A DNA stretch of 64,000 bases. Source: Hanleya hanleyi (lineage: Eukaryota > Mollusca > Polyplacophora > Lepidopleurida > Hanleyidae). The notes beneath the pieces are model-generated. The model ran no database searches. It saw only the letters and a program-made list of their open reading frames with translations, and had not been told where the DNA came from. The translations under genes were made by a program, and so were the position numbers. Shown here piece by piece: positions 23,181 to 34,566 of this stretch (positions within the stretch are counted from its first letter, which is position 1; every line of letters begins with the position of its first letter). The stretch spans positions 106,070 to 170,069 of the forward strand of contig JAVTVY010037013.1 in assembly GCA_036873755.1 (NCBI GenBank), in the 5' to 3' direction.

Positions 23181-24044
23181 TTAAAGATCGTGTGGTTTCC
23201 AGAGAGTCCAACCATCACTGACTGTCATCTCTTCTACCACGAGATCGGCTAAGTTATATAACCTGCACAATCCTTCCTTCTGATGAATGTTAAACATATT
23301 ACACTCGAACTGAGTTTGTTGAACACATTTCCTGGCACATTGTGATGCGGAGCGTTGTCTTATTGTATCAATGGGTTCGGTCATCAACCAGATATTGTCC
23401 TCGCCGTTAGGGCCTCTTATTTGATTGAATTGCCTGCGCTTTTTCACAGCCCCAACTACCTGGTTATTCTTGGATGCGGAATACGTTGTCGCGGAGGTGA
23501 AAGATGATATAATTTCGGTAACATCGGGCGATAAATGATCGTATTGTACAGCCTGGTATTCACATGCGTAAGGCAGCTCTGTCTTACAATTTAGTTTAAC
23601 CCAGGAACCGAAAATCACATTAAAAAACAGTTTCGCGCACGTTTCACTTCGTGTAAACCACGACGAAACTGCATCACCGGCGAATGGAATCCAATCTGTA
23701 AATTCAACTGGGTCACTATCGGTCCAAAACCATTTTCCTCCGCTTGATTTGGCGCCAATCCAGATGTAAGGTACTCTACTAGTCTTTTGTAAGAATTGGC
23801 TAAGATCTTCGTTGGTAATTTTGACCAGTTGACCTCCATTCTCCTGATAAGATTCAGAAGCACTCTGCCAAATCTTTTTTGCCATGTGATATGTATAGCA
23901 TAGTTCATCCCCAACCACGTAATCGTCGGTCGACCTGTAAATCCAGTCCGGGCATCTATACGATAGTTTAACTTCTTCTTGCGCACATGTTATTGAGGTA
24001 ATGTTCAGCAAGAGCAAGAGCATCGGGGTGAACATTTCGTTCAT
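23181..24044 (-). CDS. Secreted C-type lectin-like/PAN protein, gene 1
   Basis: Intact 287-residue single-exon frame. Residues 1-21 are a signal peptide (hydrophobic LLLLLNITSITC); the second Met (24,035) is an equally good start and is the one kept in the stub at 15.2 kb. Residues about 31-163 form a C-type-lectin fold: CPDW, LCYTY, a WIGAKSSGGKWFWTDSDP core, then FTDW, TC, LNC and YACEY. EPN/QPD and WND calcium/sugar motifs are absent, so classical sugar binding is unlikely. The cysteine normally present in the first helix region is Tyr66 here. A Ser/Thr-rich linker follows, with KKRR at 201-204 (furin-like), then a PAN/apple-type domain (about 212-285) with cysteines at 236, 240, 248 and 260. 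Role unknown: extracellular recognition or adhesion by domain content. It is the most divergent of the family in this window. Confidence 0.88.
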   Translation of the reverse strand: MNEMFTPMLLLLLNITSITCAQEEVKLSYRCPDWIYRSTDDYVVGDELCYTYHMAKKIWQSASESYQENGGQLVKITNEDLSQFLQKTSRVPYIWIGAKSSGGKWFWTDSDPVEFTDWIPFAGDAVSSWFTRSETCAKLFFNVIFGSWVKLNCKTELPYACEYQAVQYDHLSPDVTEIISSFTSATTYSASKNNQVVGAVKKRRQFNQIRGPNGEDNIWLMTEPIDTIRQRSASQCARKCVQQTQFECNMFNIHQKEGLCRLYNLADLVVEEMTVSDGWTLWKPHDL

Positions 24045-24160
24045 GAGGAGAGGTTTACGCAGCCGGATTTCACTTATCTACACATTAACGTGGACAAATC
24101 TTTCGACAAAGAAACACAATATATTTTATGAAAAAAATCTTTTATATCACAGTGGTACAA
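24045..24160 (-). promoter_or_regulatory. Proximal upstream region of lectin-PAN gene 1
   Basis: This segment is conserved with 15,250-15,380 upstream of the signal-peptide stub (ACACATTAA.GTGGACAA and AAGAAACAC.ATATATTT words). ATATATTTTATG near 24,120-24,130 could supply a TATA-like element, but spacing to the ATG is about 80 bp and no initiator is evident. Promoter role is inferred from position only. Confidence 0.3.
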
Positions 24161-24164
24161 TCAG

Positions 24165-24870
24165 TAGGTTATCTCACAGCAATACGGTATAGGTTATCTC
24201 AAAGTGACTTCGTATGTTATGTCACTATGACACGATAGGTATTCTCACAGCAATACGGTATAGGTTATCTCAAAGTGACTTTGTATGTTATGTCACTATG
24301 ACACGATCGATATTCTCACAACGATACGGTATAGATTATCTCAAAGTGACTGTATGTTATGTCACTATGACACGATAGGTATTCTCACAGCGATACGGTA
24401 TAGGTTATCTCAAAGTGACTTTGTATGTTATGTCACTATGACACGATAGGTATTCTCACAGCGATACGGTATATATTATCTCAAAGTGACTTTGTATGTT
24501 ATGTCACTATGACACGATAGTATTCTCACAGCAATACGGTATAGATTATCTCAAAGTGACTTCGTATGGTATGTCACTATGACACGATAGGTGTTCTCAC
24601 AGCAATACGGTATAGGTTATCTCAAAGTGACTTCGTATGTTATGTCGCAATGACACGGTTAGTAATCTCACAGCAATACGGTATAGGTTATCTCAAAGTG
24701 ACTTCGTATCTCATGTCACAATGACACGGTTAGTAATCTCACAGCAATACGGTATAGGTTATCTCAAAGTGACTTCGTATGCTATGTCACAATGACACGG
24801 TTAGTAATCTCACAGCAATACGGTATAGCTTATCTCAAAGTGACTCAGTAGGGTTTTTCACAGACACGAT
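24165..24870. repeat. 71-bp minisatellite upstream of gene 1, ~10 copies
   Basis: ATACGGTATAGGTTATCTCA, AAGTGACTTCGTATGTTATG and TCACTATGACACGATAGG recur with a 71-bp period (24,184; 24,255; 24,326 and so on). The paralogous region at 15.4-15.6 kb has only about three degenerate copies, so the array expanded after the duplication or contracted in the other copy. Confidence 0.9.
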
Positions 24871-25945
24871 AGATTGTCTCACAGCGATACGCTAAGTTTA
24901 ACTGCGTATGTTTCTTGTGACTGTGCCATGAATAGACATCCTTTATATCCTAATGAGACACCTGCTGCCATGCTGATGATTTGACAAGACTAATATGATT
25001 GCTTTGTGTAATCGGATTCTAGCATAGTGCAACAGTCTGAGAATGCCAAAATACAGTGTACAATGGTGTAGCAAACAGGTGACGAGGCTAAAGCACATTA
25101 TGCTAATTAAGACAGAATTTAATCTGATAATATTGTCACTGTGTTGATCGTAGAAATATAAATATGTAAACAAGCTCATGGGAGCGACTTAAATATACAG
25201 AAACCAAAATATTTAAATTTTCCGCCGGGAAGATACTTACTTTTTGTTGAATAACTTATCGACAATTCAATCGCTCACTTTCAGTCGTCGAAATAACCAT
25301 GACTAAGTTAGTAGATAATCGATAGCAGATTTGTAGACATTGCTGGAAGAACAGGGTTAGCAGAAAATAGGTTATTACTCTCGCTCACCACGGGGTTGGC
25401 GAGGATATTGGTTTCATCTGTCTGTTTGACCGTCTGCATGGGCTCATATCATCGCAACGGTCCTTAACATCGCAATGGAACAAAATATCGACATGGTCGT
25501 CCCTTATTATCGCAACGTCTGCTGAAAGGTTCCAAAATGAGTTTAGAGATCGAAGTATGAAGAAGAAGTTTACTTGTCAATTCCAGACATTGAACATTTC
25601 TTATCCGCCAATGCAGGTTTCCACAAACTCAACTTTCAAGACAACCGTTAGTCCTGAAGTATAGAACAATGTACAAACGTACCCCCGCCCCCTTCCACGC
25701 CCCTCCGACACATCGGTTGGACAGCTGCCGCCAATAATATGTCCGGCGCCCATAAACAAAATACTTTATTCGTACTAAAACAAGTCCGAAACTCCTATAA
25801 AATAATCAATTGACTTTTTTCGAAAAAGACATCACTGTGACGTCATCAAAACGTGAATCTTGGCTTATTCTTTATATATTCTATAGTCCGAATGTCGACG
25901 AGCATATTGGACAGCCTAGACCATTACATCTGTATACCGTTTTTA
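24871..25945. repeat. Segmental duplication copy 2 (paralogous to 15.6-16.65 kb)
   Basis: It is colinear with copy 1 from TTTATATCCTAATGAGACAC to GACGAGCATATTGGACAGCC near 25,910. Differences are scattered substitutions and small insertions (for example about 25 bases near 25,390-25,430, and CAAAATACTTTATTCG near 25,755). Non-coding. Confidence 0.8.
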
Positions 25946-26519
25946 CCCATTTATTCCCCGTCAGTGTTTGTAAGGAGATGTGACTGGCTCTCAAATTGTG
26001 ACCTCCATCACCTTTGCGGCTGAGCCCATTGTGAAATAAATTTGATCTTGTGGTTAGTATGAGGCAGCCAAATAAAGAGAATCTAACTCACGTTGTTTCG
26101 TGTTGTTTCGTGTTTATCCATATTATCACTTAGATACCTTTGAAAATAGGTTAATGTCGTCCATTATGGAACTTGACCTGGTGTCACAAAATCTACATAT
26201 TCGACCAATAATATCCACTGTTCAATTTCGAAGTTAAGGAGCGACATATCGACGTATAACATCGTATTGCGTTGTTTAGGGCTGTTACATCCGTCTGTTT
26301 GTCCGCATTGATTCAGGAACCCTTAATTGATTCGGCAGCCCTTCTTTTGAAGCCCGCGCATGTTCATTTATGTCATTATACAAAACACTGTCTTATCCCA
26401 ATTATCAGATTCAAGGACAATTGTCGAATCCAAGCCTTGGCCTTCTTCGCCGTGAAATAACTCCAACTACAAAAGTCATGTCGATTGATTCGTCACACTA
26501 GCTTTGGAGAAAAACGAAG
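25946..26519. other. Intergenic, nothing recognised
   Basis: Unique sequence between the segmental duplication and the 26-bp minisatellite. No convincing coding frame; TCGTGTTGTTTCGTG near 26,095 is a small direct repeat. Confidence 0.45.
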
Positions 26520-27260
26520 ATCAGCATACGCTGTCAGTCCATAATGGCTATCCACGCTGTCAGCCCATATTGGCTGTCCAAGCTGTCAGTCCATATTGGC
26601 TGTCCATGCTGTCAGTCCATATTGGCTGTCCACGCTGTCAGTCCGTATTGGCTGTCCACACTGTCAGTCCATATTGGTTGTCCACGCTGTCAGTCCATAT
26701 TGGTTGTCCGCGCTGTCAGTCCTTATTGGCTGTCCACGCTGTCAGTCCATATTCCACGCTGTCAGTCCATATTGGCTGTCCACGCTGTCAGTCCATATTG
26801 GCTGTCCAGGCTGTCTGTCCATATTGACTGTTCACATTGTCAGTCCATATTGGCTGTCCACGCTGTCAATCCGCATTGGCTGTCTACGCTGTCAGTCCAT
26901 ATTGGTTGTCCACGCTGTCAGTCCATATTGGTTGTCCACGCTGTCAGTCCATATTGGCTGTCCACGCTGTCAGTCCATATTGGTTATCCACACTGTCAGT
27001 CCATATTGGCTGTCCACGCTGTCAGTCCATATTGGCTGTCCACGCTGTCAGTCCATATTGGTTATCCACGCTGTCAGTCCATATTGGCTGTCCACGCTGT
27101 CAGTCCATATTGGCTATCCACGCTGTCAGTCCATATTGGCTGTCCACGCTGTCAGTCCATATTGGCTATCCACGCTGTCAGTCCATATTGGCTGTCCACG
27201 CTGTCAGTCCACATTGGCTGTCCACGCTGTCAGTCCATATTGGCTGTCCACACTGGAATC
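26520..27260. repeat. 26-bp minisatellite, ~28 copies
   Basis: The unit CTGTCAGTCCATATTGGCTG TCCACG repeats with point variants. As 26 is not a multiple of three, all three plus frames stay open and encode the same 26-residue cycle in rotation. These frames (up to 254 codons) are artefacts of a stop-free repeat. One partial unit near 26,750 marks an internal deletion. Confidence 0.95.
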
Positions 27261-27599
27261 AACAGCTATTCGTCATATGAGCATTGTGGGTATCTCACGA
27301 ATTATTGAGATTTAAATCTTGACCCGCTTATGCATGGCACTGTATTTTGACGACATGAGTATCATTCCACGAATATTATGAATCGTGATGTCATTGTCGT
27401 CATGTGACAAACCACGGGGAATAAAGAACAATATCCAAAGTGCTTACTATTCATTAAGTTTTCCAAACATGGAATGAACCAAATTTACTGTGATAACGAT
27501 TCTCTCCGTTTTTGAACAATTTTAAAAGGAAATTTAAAAGGATTTCTGACACTTATCAAGTTGAGTATTGATTCAAGCATCATGTGCAAAATTACAATA

Positions 27600-29010
27600 A
27601 ATATAAGGGAAGTGGGAAGAGGTGCCGCCATACTGACAGAGCCACATGACTTCACAGTATAGTCTTCTGGTTAAGCTATTCTAAAGCACATACCAAGAAT
27701 CTAACGATTCGTGATATGTGTTGTATCTCAGGTACGCTTTTATAGTACCTGTTCATGTGGCAACTTGGATAACATGACCACACGACCCCTAGCATCGGCA
27801 GCGGTATTAGATACAAATCTGGAGAGCTATGGTGGAAATGCTCTGACAACTCGTATATTGGTGATTGGAGAGCTGTGTCTATGTGACAACTCGTACACTG
27901 GGGATTGGTGAGCTGTATCATCGTCAGATGAAAATGACGGCATTTAACACAAAAGACTAGTCTGTAAGATCCGATGTCGACCCAGCATCAACTCTCCACA
28001 ATGCCAACATATATCAAAGACCAAAAGGCCTGTACAGGGGAGGGGCCTCAGGGACGAACCGTCGACCAGCAGAATTTCGTCATATAAAGGTAAAAATTAC
28101 AACACATATAAGGGAAGCGGGAAGAGGTGCTGACATACAGACAGAATCACATGACTTCACCGTATAGTCTTCCGGTTAACCTATTCTAAAGCACATACCA
28201 AGAGCCTAACGATTCGTGATATGTGTTGTATCTCAGGTACGCTTTTATTGTACTTGTTCATGTGGCAACTTGGATGATATGACCACACGGCCCCTAGCAC
28301 CGGCATAAGCGGTATTAGATACAAATCTAGAGAGCTATGATGGAAATTCTCTGACATCTCGCATATTGGTAATTGGTGAGCTGTTTCGCTGTGACAACTC
28401 GTACACTGTTGCTTGCTGGGTTGTATCGTCGTCAGATGAAAATGACGGCATTTAACACAAAAGACAAGTCTGTAAGGCCCGAAGTCGACGCAGCATCGAC
28501 TTCCCACAACTGCCAACATATATCGAAGATCAACAGGTCTGTACAAGGGGGCGGGCCTCGGGGACGAAACGTCGGGCAGCAGAATCTCGCCATATACAGG
28601 TAAAAAATTACAACACATATAATGGAAGTGAGAAGAAGTGCCCACATACAGACAGAGTCACATGACTTCACAGTATAGTCTTCCGGTTAACCTATTCTAA
28701 AGCACATACCAAGAATCTAACGATTCGTGATATGTGTTGTATCTCAGGTACGCTTTTATTGTACCTGTTCATGTGGCAACTTGGATGATATGACCACACA
28801 GCCCCTAGCACTGGCATAAGCGGTATTAGATACAAATATGGAGAGCTATGATGGAAATGCTCTGACAACTCGTATATTGGTAATTGGTGAGCTGTTTCTC
28901 TGTGACAACTCGTACACTGGGGATTGGTAAGCTGTGTTGTCGTCAGATGAAAATGACGGCATTTAACACGAAAGACTAGTCTGTAAGGCCCGATGTCGAC
29001 CCAGCATCAA
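27600..29010. repeat. Tandem ~0.5-kb unit, 2.8 copies
   Basis: CACATGACTTCACAGTATAG recurs at 27,643, 28,148 and 28,659 (spacing 505 and 511 bp). Copy 3 is cut short near 29,010 by LINE-derived sequence (CATCCGACACCACTGAA). Each copy keeps a minus-strand open frame of about 100 codons ending at the same TAG (27,676; 28,181; 28,692) and containing CTSCH. Copy 2 is open for 154 codons; copies 1 and 3 have TGA where copy 2 has CGA. Confidence 0.88.
28181..28645 (-). CDS. Uncertain 154-codon frame in the middle 0.5-kb repeat
   Basis: I do not recognise this product. The frame includes a QCTSCH motif (a CXXCH pattern, as in haem-c sites), several aromatic and His-rich segments (EMSENFHHSSLDLYLIPL), and PSCHMNKYNKS near the end. 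There is no signal peptide or conserved domain. Support comes only from its persistence as an open frame in the two flanking repeat copies, with one 3-nt (frame-keeping) indel between copies. That could be inheritance rather than selection. Treat as a candidate, not an established gene. Confidence 0.2.
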   Translation of the reverse strand: MGTSSHFHYMCCNFLPVYGEILLPDVSSPRPAPLYRPVDLRYMLAVVGSRCCVDFGPYRLVFCVKCRHFHLTTIQPSKQQCTSCHSETAHQLPICEMSENFHHSSLDLYLIPLMPVLGAVWSYHPSCHMNKYNKSVPEIQHISRIVRLLVCALE

Positions 29011-29011
29011 C

Positions 29012-29310
29012 ATCCGACACCACTGAAACATATTCATGATTGATATAACACACCTCAGATAAAGATGATAGTTGCCGCCCAGCTTCAATTTGAGTAAGTG
29101 TATCAGTCCAATTTTATTAGTGAAAACTAGAGACTTTGCTTTGATGGCATTGAACGGTATGACCTTTTGCTTGGACCATTCGTGTACGATTTTCACATCG
29201 CGATCCATGGTTAGTTGAAATTCAAAAATATTTAGGGACGAATGATGCGGGTCCTCAGTAAAACAATTTTTGGAATAATGATAATTTTACCAGATATGTC
29301 CTTGATATAT
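29012..29310 (-). pseudogene. LINE RT fragment (first of four related copies)
   Basis: Minus-strand reading gives DRDVKIVHEWSKQ, FNAIKAKSLVFTNKIG and KLGGNYHLYL, matching the region after the RT catalytic box (DLxxIxxWSxxW..FNxxKT). The same block recurs at 30,425-30,690, 35,248-35,560 and 46,503-46,840. It is followed by a (TA)n run at 29,309-29,325. Confidence 0.6.
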
Positions 29311-29918
29311 ATATATATATATACAACAGATCATATTAATAGTGCTACGAATATTTCAAAGCGATCGTCCACTTTCGCAAATAATATATGTGGGGAAAAC
29401 GCGAAGAAAATTGGCTTCATATTTACACTAAACTATTTCAATTAAACTGATTACAAATATTTCTGAACACAATTATTTCTATAATTTTTCACGCACAGCT
29501 TAGTAGAGAGATAAGATTACTTAAATTTCTTATTTATGATAGTTCTTTGCAAAAAGTGCATGCTAAATTATAAACCAATAATCTGATACAAAATAATAGT
29601 TGTTATATATTTTTGCATGTGGAAAAGCAGGGATTTCATGCAGGACCACTAGAATATATCACTGAAGTTGGTACGCATTGCTACAGATGTATGCTGATAT
29701 GTTATGCCGAACACAGGAATTGGTCACAAAAAATACATTATTGGCAAGAGAAGTATACTAAAACAATGAATAATGACTCACGATGGCTTTATATCCAACT
29801 TAACAGGTGTACATTCTAATATATTTTCAAGAGGGTGGAGAGCTATAACACAGAAATGTAAACCTCTTTAAAACAAAAACCTAGTCATATATAGATAAAA
29901 TTATTAATCTGTGGCAAT
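29311..29918. other. Part of paralogous block; no gene
   Basis: AT-rich sequence starting with a (TA)n run. 29,440-29,810 matches 30,990-31,340 (GGAAAAGCAGGGATTTCATG and the GGTACGCATTGCTACAGATG type), so it is a duplicated non-coding segment. Confidence 0.55.
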
Positions 29919-30272
29919 CTATGAGTATTTGCGAAAAATCATCAAGATATAACTTTGCACACATTTGAGGATATTACGTCTGACACTTTGTCTAATCACG
30001 ATTGGTAGTTTATTGTAAAATGTAGCCCCTAGAACTTTAAAGGAATTTTTAAATAACTCAGTCCTCGCAAAGGGCAGAGAAAGCAGATTCTGGCTTGTAC
30101 GGTCTGTAAAAGATAAAAGCTCCGATAAATATTCCGGAGCAAGTCCATTCAAGACTTTGTATACTTGGATTTCAAAGTTGTTTCTGTACCTGTATGTTAT
30201 TGGATACCAGCCAATGAGTTTATACATATCATTACTAGAAAGTGTATAGTCACAATTTAAACTAAGTCGCAT
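29919..30272 (-). pseudogene. LINE ORF C-terminal fragment
   Basis: The 117-codon minus frame shows the classic end of CR1/jockey-type ORFs: a YRNNFEIQVYKVLNGLAPEY helix, then YLSELLSF, a LPFARTELFKNSFKVLGATF stretch, and a YNKLPIVIRQS segment where WNxLPxxIR is usual. A paralogous piece lies at 34,599-34,990. There is no intact RT upstream, so this is a dead fragment. Confidence 0.7.
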
Positions 30273-31344
30273 ACTACGTTTCTGTAAACTTTCTAGTTAT
30301 CATGGCTTCTCTTCTGACATTAATTATTTCTAACCTTTATCAGAATATATACAGACTCTTCTAGCGAACATTGGTAGGCCAGTGACAATTCGGTCGATGA
30401 TAGATTTTGTTTAATCCCATAATGGTTCAACATCCGACACCACTGAAGCATACTCATGATTTATCTATCAATACTCAGATAAATATGATAGGACTTACCG
30501 CCCAGCGTCAATTTGAGTTTGTGCATCATTCCAATTTATTAGTGAATAGTAGTGAATTTGTTTTGGAGGCATTGAACTATAGCAATTTTTGCTTGGACCA
30601 TTCGAGTAAGGTTTCCAAATCGCGATTAATGTTTAATTGAATTTCAAAAATATTTACGGACGCATGATGCGGGGTCGAGTCCTCTGCGATATAAAAATAT
30701 AAAACCGAGTGTTGTTTCCAACTCCAGTAATAGTGTTACGGATAGTTCAGAGCGAATTCTCAACTGCTACAATCTGGGATACCGCTGATGTGACTTTAGA
30801 GCCTTTCCATGACAGCCGTCTCTTTAATGTGCGGTTGAAGTTAAGCAATATCAAATGCCTTTGACATCTCACAAAAACCGCAGTCCACATGTTCAAATAA
30901 GCTATGATGTAATTCGATCGTGTGGTTACCGTGAAGAAACCTGATATGACTTCATATGTATCTACTAAACTATTTGAATTAAAATGATTACAAATATTTT
31001 TGAACAAAATTATTTCCGCAATCATCCAACCACAGCCTAGTAGACAGATAAAATTGCCCAAATTTCTTATTTATGTCAGTTCTTCGCAAAAAGTGCATGA
31101 TAAACTAGAAACTAATAATCTGTTGTGAAATAATAGTTTTTCTCTTTTTTTTCACGCGGAAAAGCAGGGATTTCATGTAGGACCACGAGAATATATCACT
31201 GAAGCTGGTACGCATTACTACAGATGTATGCTGCTATGTTATGCCGAACACAGGAATTGGTTAAAAAAAACCACATTATTAGCAAGAGAAGTATACTAAA
31301 ACAATGATTAATGACTCACAATGCTTTATATCCAAATTACCAGG
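30273..31344 (-). pseudogene. Degenerate LINE RT sequence in paralogous block 2
   Basis: 30,425-30,690 repeats the 29,012 RT block with stops. 30,747-31,061 contains a frame (RHLILLNFNRTLKRRLSWKG) that is also found at 35,479-35,757. The rest is AT-rich and colinear with 35,100-36,200. Confidence 0.55.
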
Positions 31345-31690
31345 TGTGCATGCTAATGTATTTGATCAAATCCTAGAATAAATCACAGCACTAGATACAT
31401 ATTACTGGAGATGCATGCTAATATAATTTGTCAAACCCTAGAATAAATCACAGCATTAGATACATATTACTAGAGATGCATGCTAATATATTTTATCAAA
31501 CCCTAGAATAAATCACAGCAGTAGATACATATTACTAGCGATGCATGCTAATATATTTGATCAAACCCTAGAATAAATCACAGCAGTAGATACATATTAC
31601 TGGAGCTGCATGCTAATACAATTGATCAAACCCTAGAATAAATCACAGCAGTAGATACATATTGCTGGAGATGCATGCTTATATATTTCA
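31345..31690. repeat. 65-bp tandem repeat, ~5 copies
   Basis: GCATGCTAATATATTTGATC, AAACCCTAGAATAAATCACA and GCAGTAGATACATATTACT form a 65-bp unit. The paralogous sites at 36,210-36,300 and 48,045-48,095 have about one copy each, so the array grew in this block only. Confidence 0.9.
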
Positions 31691-32952
31691 CCTGTTACCG
31701 CTGCACTGTATACACGACTTTCTGGATATCAAGTATATATGTATTTGATCAAACGAGGGAAGCTCTCACAACGCTGTGTATACAGAGTATGAATAATACA
31801 TGCTAATATGTTATATCACGCTAAAGTAGCTCATCCTGAATCTCATTATTTAACAAAGTTTATTATATCTACATGCAATATATTTGATCAACCACTGTAA
31901 TAAATCAAAACACTCTATAGATATTACTGTAGATGAATGTTAATATATATGATGATCAATTACAACCGCCAGAATAAATAAAAATGGTTGATACATATTA
32001 CTTGATATGCGTGCTAATACATTTGTCAAACATAGAAATACGCCAAAGAAAATATAACACATTTAATAAAATAAGCATGCTATCACGAATCAAAACCATT
32101 TTGCTCACAATTTGTTTCACGGGCATTCTAATATATTTCATTAAAATCGAAATAAATAGACGCATGTAACTTGGTATACCTGATCATGGATGACATCATT
32201 TTATATAAACAGACCAAAATATATCGCATCAATTGATACACGTTTTTTAGAGAGTAGTACCAACATATTTCATGAAAGCTGTTACTTTTGTGAAGCCAAA
32301 AGGATATTTAAATCTGCACAAAATGCTGTAATTCATACCCACGTTCTATATTGTAAATCTTCATGGTCAAAAGTGACGTAAAACGGCATCAACCGAAGTT
32401 TGAACTTGGACACTTCCTCGTACGTTGTAGCAGGGGCTTTTTGATATAGTAAAATACTCCTTGAACCAACACGAATCTAATGTTCTCAATACCACCACAT
32501 CCGCCATGACATTGCGGTGCAATATTATTTTTGGTCAACAGAGGCAGAAAAAGGGTGATGGTCCATCACCTTTCATGGTGATGATGCCTGGTCATCACCC
32601 ATTAAAGGCGATGAAAAAGGGTGATGGACAATTTTGTCTCCCTTTCAGAGCGAATACCTAAACATTTGCACTCATTGCTGATCACCTTTTTTCTGGCGTG
32701 AATGTGTGATATTTTAGATATAGTAAAAATTTGTGTTACAATGTATACAAATAAAGCCATTAAGAAAAAAAAAACAATTGCAAACGTCTGTCGATGATGT
32801 TTACGTCAATCTTGACCCCGAAAATGTAGAAAATAATTTGGGTATATTCTCTGTATGAAACAAAGTTGCAGTTGAAGAAAACATTTCCCAGACACATTTT
32901 AAAAAGTTCATTGGTCTATACATCTCGGCGAGGATTTTCGATATCCACATTT
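31691..32952. other. Non-coding part of paralogous block 2 (3' of gene 2)
   Basis: Colinear with 36,300-37,860 and 48,100-49,050. It includes a GGTGATG/CATCACC-rich foldback insert at 32,545-32,660 (AAGGGTGATGGTCCATCACC). The insert is larger at 37,150-37,465 and missing at the equivalent place near 48,657. No coding region is supported. Confidence 0.6.
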
Positions 32953-33849
32953 TTACACAAATCTCCATAGTTCCCAGCCCAGACGGACTGTCATCTTTTC
33001 TGTCACGGGATCGTGTAAGTCATATAACCTACATACTCTCTCTTTTAGATTAATGCTAAACATGTTGGGTATGAATCGAGTTTGTTTTAGACATTTCCTG
33101 GCGCATTCAGGGCAGGAACGAGCATTTATTGTATCGAGGGGTTCGGACATCAACCAAGTATTCTCAGCGCCGTTAGGACCTTTGATTCGATTAAATTGGG
33201 TGCGTCTGCTTTTGCTTCCCTGCCGTACTTTCTGGTTATCATTGAATTTATTTTGATCGAAACTTGAGAACTTTATGGTGCTGTTAGAAACATTGCTATA
33301 CCTTGTAGTTGGTATTGCAGAGGATGTCATTTCGGTGTCGGCTGTCGAAATATCGTAGTATTGCACAGCGGTGTATTCGCAGATATACATGTAGGGAGTC
33401 TGAAAGGTACAATCAGACTGATGCCAGAAAGCATCTTGATACATACCTGTCCATACCGCACACAATTCAGTCGTTTTAGTCTGTGCGAAAAGTTGACTAA
33501 CGAACTGTCTCGGATTCCAGTCGGTAAATATGACTGAGCTGCCATCGGGCCAAAACCATTTTTCGCCGATTTTTCTGGCAGCTATCCAGAATTCTCCCTT
33601 AATGACCGTGTTGAAGAATTTGTTAAGTTCATTGTTAGTAATTTTGACCAGTTCACCGTCATTCTTCTGACAAACGTCAACAGCTTTTGACCAAGTCTCG
33701 AAAGATGTCTCGTGAAATGAATAGCACATTTCTCCCCACACCAAGGCATCCCATTGAATCCAGTCGGGGCATCTGTATGACATTTTACCTTCTTCTGTAC
33801 TTGTCAATGATATGTGGTTCGAAAAGTGCAAGATTATCGTCACGATCAT
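32953..33849 (-). CDS. Secreted C-type lectin-like/PAN protein, gene 2
   Basis: The frame is open from 34,005 (350 codons), but the paralogues share the Met at 33,849, which begins a signal peptide (IVTIILHFSNHISLTS); Met at 33,858 is an alternative. The product is about 298 residues. Lectin-like domain: CPDW, MCYSFH, DVCQKNDGELVKI, FWIAARKIGEKWFWPDGSS, FTDWNP, ELCAVW, SDC and ICEY. EPN/QPD and WND motifs are missing. A Ser/Thr-rich linker with two NxS/T sites leads to KSRR (furin-like) and a PAN-type domain. In that domain a cysteine conserved in genes 1, 3 and 4 is Pro (codon 33,067-33,069), while an extra Cys appears earlier (SCPEC), so the disulphide pattern must differ. Single exon, minus strand, about 4.9 kb from its closest tandem copy. 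Confidence 0.82.
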   Translation of the reverse strand: MIVTIILHFSNHISLTSTEEGKMSYRCPDWIQWDALVWGEMCYSFHETSFETWSKAVDVCQKNDGELVKITNNELNKFFNTVIKGEFWIAARKIGEKWFWPDGSSVIFTDWNPRQFVSQLFAQTKTTELCAVWTGMYQDAFWHQSDCTFQTPYMYICEYTAVQYYDISTADTEMTSSAIPTTRYSNVSNSTIKFSSFDQNKFNDNQKVRQGSKSRRTQFNRIKGPNGAENTWLMSEPLDTINARSCPECARKCLKQTRFIPNMFSINLKERVCRLYDLHDPVTEKMTVRLGWELWRFV

Positions 33850-34004
33850 TGCTTTCATGTGGACAGGTCTGTTTAGACTGGTTCCTTCCCCTTCTTTCCA
33901 AGATGAAGGATAGTTAGCATCGACCATACTGTTGTCAAATTCTAAATATGTACAGAATTCCTCCCTATTCGGCACCTGATCCCTGTAAACACTTTTGATC
34001 CACA

Positions 34005-34529
34005 TGTACTATTGTTGTTGTTGTTGTTTAGCTTTTCTGCCACGCTCCTGATTTGAACTGCGTCTTTCAACGAGATTGAATAACAAAATTGCCGAGAATT
34101 CAGAATGCCCGCGTCTATCGGCTATAACTCAGTCTTCGGTGTTTGCAAAGTTAGACTTCTCGGAATTCATTCGTTTACATTCTAAACGCTACCATGAACA
34201 CAGCATTTGAGAGACAACCAGGTATTATAAAAGCCAGTAATATTAACCCGGTCAAGTCGAGACAAGCCAGAGTGCTATATCATTAATATTTCAGATCTCA
34301 CTATTCGGACGCTAGCTTTATTCCTTCTTGCAAATTCAGTGCTGTTCTATAGTTACATGTACATGGCTGAAGGGTAAACTATTTTTTGAAAGTTAGCAAG
34401 TATTATAACTCTGGGACTTACACAGCTGCAATTATTTCTAAGGTTGTAAGCATCCAGCACCCAGCTAAGAGAATACTTAAATCACATTTGAACTCAGGAA
34501 CTTTCCTGTTGCATAATTAATACATTAGC

Positions 34530-34535
<6 letters not shown>
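34005..34535. other. Upstream region of gene 2
   Basis: It starts with a short (TTG)n run (34,011-34,027), present also upstream of genes 3 and 4 with different lengths. 34,090-34,215 is colinear with 39,060-39,180 and 50,260-50,370. 34,236-34,400 matches the duplicated segments at 46,110-46,270 and 47,430-47,600. No TATA box is evident at a canonical distance. Confidence 0.55.

Positions 34536-34566
<31 letters not shown>

Noticed and set aside
26504..27315. Overlapping open frames of 107-254 codons in all three plus frames
   Set aside because: They arise from the stop-free 26-bp minisatellite; the same 26-residue cycle appears in rotation in each frame. No start context or domain.
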